Origin: CAZVJA01 sp964626885
Lineage (GTDB): Bacteria > Planctomycetota > Planctomycetia > Planctomycetales > Planctomycetaceae
Length of the DNA: 30,921 nt
Assembly: GCA_964626885.1 (NCBI GenBank)
Contig: CAZVJA010000044.1
Span: 1 to 30,921, forward strand
Direction of reading: 5' to 3'
Shown: positions 18,475-26,302 of the stretch, piece after piece
How positions within the stretch are numbered: position 1 is the stretch's first letter
Layout of the letters: the number at the start of each line of letters is the position of its first letter
Made by a program: the position numbers and the translations under genes
The notes under the pieces: model-generated
What the model was told of the DNA's origin: nothing
The model's input: the letters and a program-made list of their open reading frames with translations, nothing else
Database searches by the model: none

Positions 18475-19272
18475 TCACTCGATTCGATGCTCTGACAGTT
18501 TTTCGTTGATGTTCAACTCGTGAGAGCTCTCGGAGTCAATGCTCGCAATGTTTGCCTCGTCGAAGTTAAGCCGCATCCCGACCGGCGCGCGGATGAACAA
18601 CAAATTCGGGCGTTCGGGCCCGTCAATCCGAATCCTGTCGTCATCGAGGTAACTGATCGAATAATCCATGTTTATTCCGAAACGCGGATGCTCCGGAATA
18701 TCGGTTGCCAAAATCAACATCTGCAATTTATCGCAATAGACCGACCAGCTTCCGAACTCACGAATCTGCTTATCATCGATTTCGACGAGTTGTTTGTACG
18801 TACCTTCCCACGGTCCGCGGCCAAATTCGAGCAAGACTGATGAGTCTCCAATTGTTGCCTGCCAGATGCCGACGGGAGATCTTCCGCTGGCCAGCAACTT
18901 GATTGACACGGCAAATCCCTGGGCATCGCCAAGGGAATCCGTGATTGAATAACAGGCGTGCCCCTCATTCGTCTCAATAACCAACCGGTGGCTGAACATC
19001 CCGAACAGACCAAATCCGATGATGCAGAGACAGAAAAACACCGCCAGCCATGACCATAGGGGATTGGAAATATAGAGCTTACAGACGACGGCCAACGATC
19101 CAAACAACACAAAAATTATCAACGGTGCGAGATAGTCGGTTTGAGCCTCAACCCGGACATCTCGGACCGCCCCGAGGGGAAAGCGTGCCACAATCGAGCC
19201 GTCTGTGTTCGCCTTCAGCACGTTTGAATCGCGAACCAGAAGTTTCGTCTTCTTAAGCTGCAATTCGCTCAT
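18475..19272 (-). CDS. hypothetical membrane protein, two transmembrane helices
   Basis: 265 residues from the ATG at 19272, 19 bases after the xseB stop. An upstream frame continues into xseB and is not used. Not recognised. Residues 1-47 are polar, two hydrophobic helices run at about 48-65 and 72-93, and the remaining 170 residues are mostly beta-like with alternating strands (HRLVIETNEGHACYS, SSVLLEFGRGPWEG). A short loop between helices puts both ends on the same side of the membrane, probably the cytoplasm. The C-terminal part vaguely resembles membrane-tethered PH-like or lipocalin-like domains, which I cannot confirm. Its close spacing to xseB suggests co-transcription, but a functional link with exonuclease VII is not implied. 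Confidence 0.75.
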   Translation of the reverse strand: MSELQLKKTKLLVRDSNVLKANTDGSIVARFPLGAVRDVRVEAQTDYLAPLIIFVLFGSLAVVCKLYISNPLWSWLAVFFCLCIIGFGLFGMFSHRLVIETNEGHACYSITDSLGDAQGFAVSIKLLASGRSPVGIWQATIGDSSVLLEFGRGPWEGTYKQLVEIDDKQIREFGSWSVYCDKLQMLILATDIPEHPRFGINMDYSISYLDDDRIRIDGPERPNLLFIRAPVGMRLNFDEANIASIDSESSHELNINEKLSEHRIE

Positions 19273-19291
19273 TTTTGGTCTCGGAGTAGTG

Positions 19292-19696
19292 TCAAAACAG
19301 CCGGGTATCGTCATCATCCGCTTCCGAATCGGACGACGCTTCCTCACTCTTTGTCGATTCCTTCGCAGGCTTGCCCGACTTCCGCTTGCGCTTCCCGGCC
19401 GCGGGGGTTGCATTCTGGTCGACCGTTGCGGTCGCATCGAATGGCTTCGTCACGGCGTTTCCGGCGGCGTCGAACCCGGTGAGGATTTCAATCCGCTGTT
19501 CAGCCTGTTCGAGCGTGCTGTAGCATTGCCGCAGCAGGGCGATGCCGCGCTCAAACCGTTTCAGCGAGTCTTCCAGGCCAAGCGCACCTTCTTCCAGCTC
19601 GTGTGCGATCTGCTGGAGCTCCGCAAGCGATTCTTCAAAGCTCGGCGAACCGTCGGCGGTGGAGCTTGCGGCTGGTGTTTCATCCGGCGAAGTCAT
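19292..19696 (-). CDS. xseB: exodeoxyribonuclease VII small subunit
   Basis: 134 residues from the ATG at 19696, which has GGGAGAG five bases upstream; two further starts lie up to 9 codons upstream. The core of about 60 residues, SFEESLAELQQIAHELEEGA through GLEDSLKRFERGIALLRQC, is the canonical small-subunit helical hairpin. It binds along the large subunit's coiled coil. The enzyme degrades single-stranded DNA from both ends to short oligonucleotides. The tail from about residue 75 is an unusually long low-complexity extension rich in Lys, Ser, Glu and Asp, roughly doubling the family's usual 70-80 residues. It directly follows xseA on the same strand. Confidence 0.93.
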   Translation of the reverse strand: MTSPDETPAASSTADGSPSFEESLAELQQIAHELEEGALGLEDSLKRFERGIALLRQCYSTLEQAEQRIEILTGFDAAGNAVTKPFDATATVDQNATPAAGKRKRKSGKPAKESTKSEEASSDSEADDDDTRLF

Positions 19697-19730
19697 TTTC
19701 TCTCCCATGGGACCATTATGCACAGTAGAG

Positions 19731-20032
19731 CTATTTCGATGAAGGGGGGACGACCGATTCCACTCGGCTGGTCAGCAGTCCTTTTTCGAGAATCGTCTCG
19801 ATTTCCTCTCCCGGGTTCATCTTGGTGGCATCACGAATGACTTCTCCCGTCGTTCGGCGGGTGATCGAATAGCCGCGTCGCAAGACGCCGAGCGGACTGA
19901 GGGCGTCGAGCGTTTGTGCAAGAGATTCGATCTGACGGCGGGAACGGTCGATTCGACGGGCGAAACTTCGCCGCAGTTCTTCGCTCCACTCGTCCAGTTG
20001 GCGTTCCAACTCATGAATCCGTTCGACCGGCC
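19731..20032 (-). CDS. xseA: exodeoxyribonuclease VII large subunit, C-terminal part
   Basis: The last 99 or so codons of xseA, ending at TAG (19731-19733). The correct frame right beside the gap reads PVERIHELERQLDEWSEEL, a coiled-coil segment. It continues to LSPLGVLRRGYSITRR, the conserved C-terminal motif of the family, and EEIETILEKG. Together with 20133-20425 this is one gene broken by the N run. The stop is 34 bases before the xseB ATG, so the two subunits are probably made from one message. Confidence 0.92.
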
Positions 20033-20132
20033 NNNNNNNNNNNNNNNNNNNNNNNNNNNNNNNNNNNNNNNNNNNNNNNNNNNNNNNNNNNNNNNNNNNN
20101 NNNNNNNNNNNNNNNNNNNNNNNNNNNNNNNN
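20033..20132. other. assembly gap, 100 N, inside xseA
   Basis: Exactly 100 N. The protein frames on the two sides do not join at this length. The readable flanks give only about 195 of the family's usual 400-450 residues, so the true gap is probably 600-780 bases. Confidence 0.97.
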
Positions 20133-20425
20133 TCCTGCACGATCATCTGATAAGTGCCGCGCGCTTCGTAGATCTCGATCGGTCCGGCCGCGACGACCTC
20201 CAAGCCGTCATGCACGTCAAACCGCAGGCGCGACGCAGTGCCGCGCCAGATGACCGCGCGAAGCTGGGCGTTCTCATCCTTGAGCGTGAGATAGATGTGC
20301 CCGGAGCCGGCTTTCGTGCAGTTCGAGATCTCTCCCCAGACGCAAACCGATGGAAAGTTCGCCTCGACGAGATCCTTCAATTGCCGCGTGACCTGCGTGA
20401 CGGAATAAACGGTCGGTGATTCCAT
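20133..20425 (-). CDS. xseA: exodeoxyribonuclease VII large subunit, N-terminal part
   Basis: The first 97 residues, MESPTVYSVTQVTRQLKDLV onward, form the N-terminal OB-fold of the large subunit. It has the typical VCVWGEISNC, GHIYLTLKD and IYEARGTYQ motifs that bind single-stranded DNA. The nuclease domain lies in the gap. The start ATG (20425) has GAGGAACG just upstream and lies 30 bases after the stop of the TIM-barrel gene. Confidence 0.93.
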
Positions 20426-20455
20426 CGTTCCTCAATTCCCGGCCAGGGGCGGTGC

Positions 20456-21241
20456 TCAGCCCATCGCGATATTTTTCAGATATTGCACGGCGCGAGCGGC
20501 GTCTCCCGGCTTGTCGTTCCCTTCCGTGCGGTCGATCGTCACCCAGCCTGCATACGCGGATTCATCGAACAGCGCGAGAAGCTCATCCCACGGAACTTCA
20601 CCTCGTCCCAGCGGCACCTCGCGGCCGAGCCCCGCCTCGCGCACGGCGTCGCGAGCGCGCACGTGTGCGACCAGTGTGTACAGTGAACGGTAGGCCTGCG
20701 TGGGGGATTCACCAAGAGTCACTAGCGCAGCCGGATCGAAATTGACTCCCAGCGGCCCCTCGGTGATTCTTTGAGCGAGTTGTGCAAGAGATTCGGCAGC
20801 GTTACGGCCCGTCGTAATTGAGAGTGTCACGCCGACATGGTTCCCATGCCGGGCCAAATCGTTGAGAACGTTCAAGAGCAACTCGTACTCGTCGGAATCG
20901 GTCTCCGCGGGAATTGTTCCGATACGGGCGGTGACGACCGAAGACTTGAGTCGCGCCGCCAGCCGCATGGCTTCTTTCAGCGCGTGAATGCGGGCATCCA
21001 GTTGATCCGAATCTTGCAGCGGTCGGCGAGTGGGAAAATCGAGCGAGGCGACCGCCAGCCGCATCTCCGACATCGCATGCAGCAACTGCCGACAACCGGT
21101 CTCCGAAAAGTCCGACGGCTTCAATTCGTTGCGCGCGTCGAACTGCATGGCGGAGACGCCCAATTCGGCCGCTCGACGAAGGGATTGCTTCAATGGCAGT
21201 TGCAAGCATCCACAGGCAACCGACAGACGGAGACGCTGCAT
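20456..21241 (-). CDS. xylose-isomerase-like TIM-barrel protein (sugar phosphate isomerase/epimerase family)
   Basis: 261 residues, slightly shorter than the common 270-300. The overall pattern is that of AP-endonuclease-2/xylose-isomerase TIM barrels: an opening LRLSVACG strand, helix AAELGVSAMQFD, VNFDPAAL, AHVRARD and a final WVTIDRTEG. Normal members hold one divalent metal through Glu, Asp, His and Glu. Here the first Glu position (usually LALETG) appears as LSITTG (T143), and the last is D237, while D169 and H193 are kept. Metal binding may therefore be changed or lost. The cytoplasmic substrate is unknown; the gene heads the xseA-xseB run, 30 bases from xseA. Confidence 0.82.
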   Translation of the reverse strand: MQRLRLSVACGCLQLPLKQSLRRAAELGVSAMQFDARNELKPSDFSETGCRQLLHAMSEMRLAVASLDFPTRRPLQDSDQLDARIHALKEAMRLAARLKSSVVTARIGTIPAETDSDEYELLLNVLNDLARHGNHVGVTLSITTGRNAAESLAQLAQRITEGPLGVNFDPAALVTLGESPTQAYRSLYTLVAHVRARDAVREAGLGREVPLGRGEVPWDELLALFDESAYAGWVTIDRTEGNDKPGDAARAVQYLKNIAMG

Positions 21242-21472
21242 GGAAACGAAAAAACTCCCTGATTTCTGGCAAGATCAACACCACTTGAAAAGCTTACAAT
21301 TTACGCAGTCGCCCCGCTCGCCGAAGAGGACTCGTCCCGCCTGACCCGAACAATCGGTACGGTCGGAACATTCGTCAAGCGGTCCAAGCGACCCCGTCGA
21401 TCATCAACAAATCTGGGCCCAAATTAGCCGCTTCAGGGCCTGGGCGCCTCATAAACCACAGGTGGCGAGAGC

Positions 21473-24151
21473 ATGATACTCGCATCCACAGCCGCGTTCT
21501 ACCTCGTCTGTGCCGGGTTGCTGGCAAACCCCTCAGAGGATGTTCCGTATGATGGTGCGGTCCAGGTCATCCGCTACGGATTTGAGCAAGAAGAAGACCA
21601 GAACTACGATAATTTTCCCGACGGCTGGTCGCGACGTAAAGGCCCCGATTTTCCAAACTACGTGAAGGCGGAAATCGATCGGGAGCGTGGGGAAGGAACC
21701 AGCCGCGGCAGCCTGAGGATCAAGGTCAATGGAGGGGCCGCGGCGCTGTACGCGCAGCCGATCTATGTCGATCCGCTGCACGCGTATGTCCTGCATGGTC
21801 ATATTCGCACCCAAGCCCTGGAAAACGACGCTGCACGGATTTCGCTCTCGTTCTTGAATGACGAACGACAGCGTGTGGAACGTTACGTTTCCGCCCCAGT
21901 CACCGGAACACATTCGGGATGGGTCGAAGTCACGATCGGCCCGATCTCGCCGCGCTCCGATGTTCGGTTCCTCTCGGTCGGATGTCATCTTATTCCCGGC
22001 CGCAATCGGGCCGACATTCGAGGTGCGGTCTGGTTTGATGACCTGTGGATCGGCAAGGTTCCGCAGCTTTCGTTGAGCACGAATTTCCAGTCGCATCTGC
22101 GGCAGCCGAATTCAAAATCGGTGGTGACCGCCCGCGCGACCGGTCTCGATCCGCAATGGTCCTACACGCTCGACCTCGCGGCGTATAACGTGAATGACCA
22201 GTCCATCGCCACTGCCGTGTTTCCAGCGAATGCACCTGCGAAATCGAGCAGCGCGGAATCGACCGCACCGGCCGAAGATGGAGCGAATGACCAACAGCCC
22301 CCAGAACCGATTGTCTGGGAGCTTCCGGCCCTCCCGAACGGTTACTATCGGGTCCGTGCACTCCTCAAACGAGACGGCGTCGCGATCTTGGACAAGCAAA
22401 CGTCGTTTGCCGTCGTCGGCTCGACGGATGACACCAGCCACGGTGAGTTTGGATGGTCCGTCAGCCACTTCGATGAGTCGATTTCCCACGAGGATTTTGC
22501 AGATGCCGCGCGCCAGGCGGGAGTCAATTGGGTGAAATTTCCGCTCTGGGATCTCGCCGACTCGGATGCACCACAGGGAAGCCGCAAAATCTCCGACTTG
22601 TTCGAGACATTTCATCAGAACGGAATTGCCAGCGTGGGATTGTTGAATTCGCCGCCGCCGGAGATTCGTCGGCAATTCTCGCGCGACTGGACCGGCCTGC
22701 AAGAAGTGTTTTCACTGCCGCCGTCATTCTGGTATCCGTCGATTGAAAAGATTGTTGCGAACTTCTCATCGCAGGTGCGCTATTGGCAATTGGGGGACGA
22801 TAACGACCTCAGCTTCACCGGCATGGCCAATCTGCCGCAAACACTTGCCACGGTGAAGTCGGAATTCGATCGGGTCGGACGTGACACGCAAATTGGAGTT
22901 GCCTGGGATTGGCAGACGCCGATTCCGACGCGTCAAACGATGCCCGGAACGTTCGTATCCGTGGGGACTTCATCATCCGTGGAAGCCTCCAAGTTGATCG
23001 AGAACCTCAAAGCGACCGCTGATGCCGGTCAACCACGGTGGGTCAATCTCAAGCCGCTTCCCAAGGCTAATTATACTTCCGAACAGCGATGCGCGGATTT
23101 GATGCGCCGGATGGTCGCGGCGAAAGTCGGTGGAGCTGATGCGATCTTCGCTGCCGACGTGTTCGATGACGAGTTTGGCCTGCTTGATCGGCAATGCTCG
23201 CCGACGCTGCTTTATCTTCCGTGGCGGACCACGGCGATGGCGCTGCGGGGTAGCGAATTCCTCGGGTCGATCGTACTCCCCGGTGGGAGCGAGAACTACG
23301 TTTTCGCGCGCCGCGACGAAGCCATGATGGTCATCTGGAACAAAACGGAGGGGGAAGAAGAGCTGTTTCTCGGACCGGATGCGGTCATCACCGATGTGCT
23401 GGGGCGAACCGTCTCCGACATTCAGCGCGCCGGTGCGGGGCGGAGCAAGATACGCGTCGGTCCCAATCCACTCATCATTCGGCATCTGCCCGAGCAGATT
23501 GTTCGTTGGGGGCTGGCGATCCGTTTCGAAAAGGGCGCGCTTCCCAGCAAAACCGGCAAGCAGAAAGAAGCGATTCTCGGATGGAACACGTTTCCGCAGG
23601 GGGTCAGCGGAGAAGCGTCGCTAAATGTTCCCAGTGATTGGAGCGTGGAGCCGCGCAGGTTGCAGTTCAAATTGGGGGCCGGGGAAAAATTCACGCTCCC
23701 CTTCACGATCGAACTTCCCTCCGATACGAGTCTTGGCACGTGGCTATTGTGGATTGACTTTGAAATCTCGGGACAGCCGTATCCATTCCGAGTTTATATG
23801 CCGTATCGCGTGGGAGTAGGGGACGTGCTGATGAGCGTCACCGACATCCGCACCCCCGACAACGAAATTCAAATTCGGCAAGTGATCACCAACAACACAT
23901 CCCCGCTGGAGACATTGAACTTCGAATGCAGCTTGTTCGTGCCGAATCAGAAACGCCAACTTAAGAAAGTGACCAAGCTGGCGAAGGGGAAGGATACTCA
24001 GGTGTACCTCGTTCCCGGTGCCGATGAGCTCCGCGGTCAGGAACTTCTCCTGCGAGCTCGGCAGACCGGCGGGCAACGAGTCTTGAATTTCCGTTGGAAG
24101 GTCGGCGAGAATTGGGACAATCCGGATTCATCACCAGTGGTCGAACCCTGA
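21473..24151 (+). CDS. secreted glycosidase-like protein, catalytic residues apparently replaced
   Basis: 892 residues with a short signal peptide (about residues 1-18). Not a named family for me. Residues about 30-190 form a beta-sandwich resembling carbohydrate-binding modules (FPDGWSRRKG, AVWFDDLWIG). A linker region (about 195-310) is followed by a TIM-barrel-like domain (about 325-600) with FGWSVSHFDE and GVNWVKFPLWD, similar to GH-A clan glycosidases. Where such enzymes read YWxxGNEPD, this one reads YWQLGDDND (437-445), and the strand that should carry the nucleophile TE reads WVNLKPLP. Beta-rich C-terminal domains (about 650-890) with SLGTWLLWIDFE look like NEW3/Ig-like modules. It is probably a binding protein or an altered enzyme acting outside the cytoplasm. 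Confidence 0.78.
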   Translation: MILASTAAFYLVCAGLLANPSEDVPYDGAVQVIRYGFEQEEDQNYDNFPDGWSRRKGPDFPNYVKAEIDRERGEGTSRGSLRIKVNGGAAALYAQPIYVDPLHAYVLHGHIRTQALENDAARISLSFLNDERQRVERYVSAPVTGTHSGWVEVTIGPISPRSDVRFLSVGCHLIPGRNRADIRGAVWFDDLWIGKVPQLSLSTNFQSHLRQPNSKSVVTARATGLDPQWSYTLDLAAYNVNDQSIATAVFPANAPAKSSSAESTAPAEDGANDQQPPEPIVWELPALPNGYYRVRALLKRDGVAILDKQTSFAVVGSTDDTSHGEFGWSVSHFDESISHEDFADAARQAGVNWVKFPLWDLADSDAPQGSRKISDLFETFHQNGIASVGLLNSPPPEIRRQFSRDWTGLQEVFSLPPSFWYPSIEKIVANFSSQVRYWQLGDDNDLSFTGMANLPQTLATVKSEFDRVGRDTQIGVAWDWQTPIPTRQTMPGTFVSVGTSSSVEASKLIENLKATADAGQPRWVNLKPLPKANYTSEQRCADLMRRMVAAKVGGADAIFAADVFDDEFGLLDRQCSPTLLYLPWRTTAMALRGSEFLGSIVLPGGSENYVFARRDEAMMVIWNKTEGEEELFLGPDAVITDVLGRTVSDIQRAGAGRSKIRVGPNPLIIRHLPEQIVRWGLAIRFEKGALPSKTGKQKEAILGWNTFPQGVSGEASLNVPSDWSVEPRRLQFKLGAGEKFTLPFTIELPSDTSLGTWLLWIDFEISGQPYPFRVYMPYRVGVGDVLMSVTDIRTPDNEIQIRQVITNNTSPLETLNFECSLFVPNQKRQLKKVTKLAKGKDTQVYLVPGADELRGQELLLRARQTGGQRVLNFRWKVGENWDNPDSSPVVEP

Positions 24152-24235
24152 TCGGGGTTGGGTGCCTCGGCATCCGTCGGCCATTGGCACCATCTGTTCC
24201 AATTCGAATGGTTGACCTTCATTACGGAGCTTACG

Positions 24236-25036
24236 TTGCGTCCTCTCGCCGAGATCCTCGAATTCCTTCGCTCGGTTGCTCCATTGGCTTCGGCGGAAAA
24301 GTGGGACAACGTCGGCCTGCTCATCGGCGACTCGTCGGCAAATGTTCAGAGAGTGATCACTTGTCTGACGCTCACGTCTGACGTCGCGGAAGAAGCGATC
24401 CGCCGCGGTGCACAGCTGGTCGTGACCCATCATCCTGTGCTGTTCCGGCCAGTCCAGCGAATTACCAGCGAGAACGCGGAAGGGCGTCTCTTACTCGGGC
24501 TGATTCAAGCCGGTGTCGCCGTGTATAGTGCACACACCGCGTACGACAGCGCGCGATCCGGCATCAATCAGCAACTCGCTAAATTGTTGGAACTCCGTGA
24601 AATCTCACCAATCCGCCCCTTGGAGGCAGACGATGCTGACACCGACCTGCTCGGTTCCGGCCGGTGCGGCGTCCTTCCTCGCCCGATCCAATTGAAAGAT
24701 CTCGTCGGCATCATCAAGCAACGGCTCGGTGTCGAACGCCTGCAGTTCGTGGGGAACGAATTGATGATGGTCGAGCGGCTGGGAATCGCCTGCGGTTCCG
24801 CTGCCGAGTTTCTCCGCGACGCGCACCAGCTTGGCTGCCAGGCGCTGCTGACGGGCGAGGGACGATTCCACGCGGCACTGGAAGCTCGCGAGCTAGGCAT
24901 CGGCCTGATCCTGGCAGGTCACTATGCCACCGAACGCCCTGCAATGCTGGAACTGGCGAAGGCAGTTTCAGCGCAGTTCACCGATCTGACCGTCTGGGCA
25001 AGCGAAGCAGAGTCCGATCCGTTACAGTGGAGCTGA
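24236..25036 (+). CDS. NIF3/YbgI-family dinuclear metal protein
   Basis: 266 residues if translation starts at TTG 24236, which has GGAG six bases upstream and gives the family's normal N-terminus (LAEILEFLRSVAP..AEKWDNVG). The frame is open further upstream to 24158, but those residues do not fit the family. Metal ligands match E. coli YbgI: H65 and H66 in THHPVLF, D104 in TAYDS, and H229 and E233 in GHYATERP. The family is often annotated GTP cyclohydrolase I type 2; its real biochemical role is not settled. The protein is cytoplasmic and lies 84 bases after the glycosidase-like gene and 84 bases before the NHL gene. Confidence 0.93.
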   Translation: MRPLAEILEFLRSVAPLASAEKWDNVGLLIGDSSANVQRVITCLTLTSDVAEEAIRRGAQLVVTHHPVLFRPVQRITSENAEGRLLLGLIQAGVAVYSAHTAYDSARSGINQQLAKLLELREISPIRPLEADDADTDLLGSGRCGVLPRPIQLKDLVGIIKQRLGVERLQFVGNELMMVERLGIACGSAAEFLRDAHQLGCQALLTGEGRFHAALEARELGIGLILAGHYATERPAMLELAKAVSAQFTDLTVWASEAESDPLQWS

Positions 25037-25120
25037 TTCGCCCTCCGGCTCTGCAATTTCGGAACTCGACACCGAGCAATCAAGCAATCGGATTTCGAAC
25101 CTGACACTGAGGCATTCCCG

Positions 25121-26164
25121 ATGAACCTTCCTCGAACCTTGCTGATTGTAATCGCGGCGCTGGTTTACAACTCTACATTCCAACTTATGCCCGGCGCATT
25201 GATGGCCGCTGACTCGCCGAGTTATTCGGTCGTCGAAACGATCACGGAATACGATGCCGATCCCAACTGGCCCAAGCGCCCGGAGAATATCCAGCCGTTC
25301 GGATGGGTGTCCGGCCTCGCCATCGACGACAAGGACCAGGTCTGGCTATTCAACAAGGGCCCAGATCCGGTGCAGGTCTACTCCGCCACTGGCGAATTCG
25401 TCCGCACCTGGGGAAAAGGAGACTTTCAAGATCCGCATCACTTGCGGATCGACCATGAAGGAAACATTTGGGTGGCGGACTTCGGCCTGCACATCGTGCG
25501 GAAATTCACCCCGGAAGGAAAGCTACTCCTCACGCTCGGTACGCGCGGCGCATCAGGCGAAGATGAAACACATTTTTACCGGCCCACCGACATGGCGGTC
25601 ACGACGGCCGGCGATATCTTCGTGACCGACGGCTACGGCAATCGCCGCGTGGTCCACTTCAACAAAGAGGGAAAGTTCGTCAAGGCCTGGGGCAAATACG
25701 GCTCCAGCGGCGGCGAGTTCGTCCTGCCGCACGCGATCGTAGTCGACGGCAATGGCATCCTGTATGTGGCCGATCGCAACAGCGGTCGCATTCAATTGTT
25801 CGAGCAGTCGGGCCAATTCCTCGGCCAATGGTCGAACCTCATCATGCCGTGGGGTTTGTCGCTCAACGCGAAGGGAGATCTTTGGGTCTGCGGCTCCTCG
25901 CCTCACTGGTGGTACCGCAACGGCAAATACCAGGAGTACAAGGACCAGATTTTCATGCGGTTCTCGACCGATGGCCGCGTGCAGCAAGTTTGGTCGATTC
26001 CGCTGGGTGATCCCAAAAAGCCGAAGGAGACGCCGCGCGGCTCAGCCATCGGCGTGCACTGCATCGCGGAAGACCGACACGGCAATCTGTACGTCGGCGA
26101 TATCTACAGCGAGCAGGCGCAGAAGTTCGTCCCGATCAGCAAGCGTCCGGACGCAGGGAATTAG
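25121..26164 (+). CDS. secreted NHL-repeat beta-propeller protein
   Basis: 347 residues. A signal peptide covers about residues 1-30 (ending ALMAADS). The rest contains about six NHL-like blades, for example FGWVSGLAIDDKDQVWLFN, HHLRIDHEGNIWVADFG, DMAVTTAGDIFVTDGYGNRR and HAIVVDGNGILYVADRNSG. The pattern is closest to peptidylglycine alpha-amidating-lyase-like propellers of bacteria, but catalytic equivalence is not established. A Trp/Tyr-rich insertion, SSPHWWYRNGKYQEYKDQ, interrupts the blade near residue 265. The ATG follows GAGG by 8 bases. Such secreted propellers often act as binding or sugar/lactone-type enzymes. Confidence 0.87.
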   Translation: MNLPRTLLIVIAALVYNSTFQLMPGALMAADSPSYSVVETITEYDADPNWPKRPENIQPFGWVSGLAIDDKDQVWLFNKGPDPVQVYSATGEFVRTWGKGDFQDPHHLRIDHEGNIWVADFGLHIVRKFTPEGKLLLTLGTRGASGEDETHFYRPTDMAVTTAGDIFVTDGYGNRRVVHFNKEGKFVKAWGKYGSSGGEFVLPHAIVVDGNGILYVADRNSGRIQLFEQSGQFLGQWSNLIMPWGLSLNAKGDLWVCGSSPHWWYRNGKYQEYKDQIFMRFSTDGRVQQVWSIPLGDPKKPKETPRGSAIGVHCIAEDRHGNLYVGDIYSEQAQKFVPISKRPDAGN

Positions 26165-26302
26165 TAACGTCGGCGCTCGATTTCAGGCCGCTCAGCGTCG
26201 CTTCTTGAGATCCGCCAGCGGCGCGGGTACGCTCGGGGGACTGGAATTTCGCGGCCCAAGGGTCGCGTGCTCCCCATAACGCTGGTCTCCTGGAGCGTCA
26301 TC

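Noticed and set aside
24158..24235. Starting the NIF3-family protein at 24158
   Set aside because: The extra 26 residues do not match the family, while TTG 24236 has a well-placed GGAG and gives the normal N-terminus.
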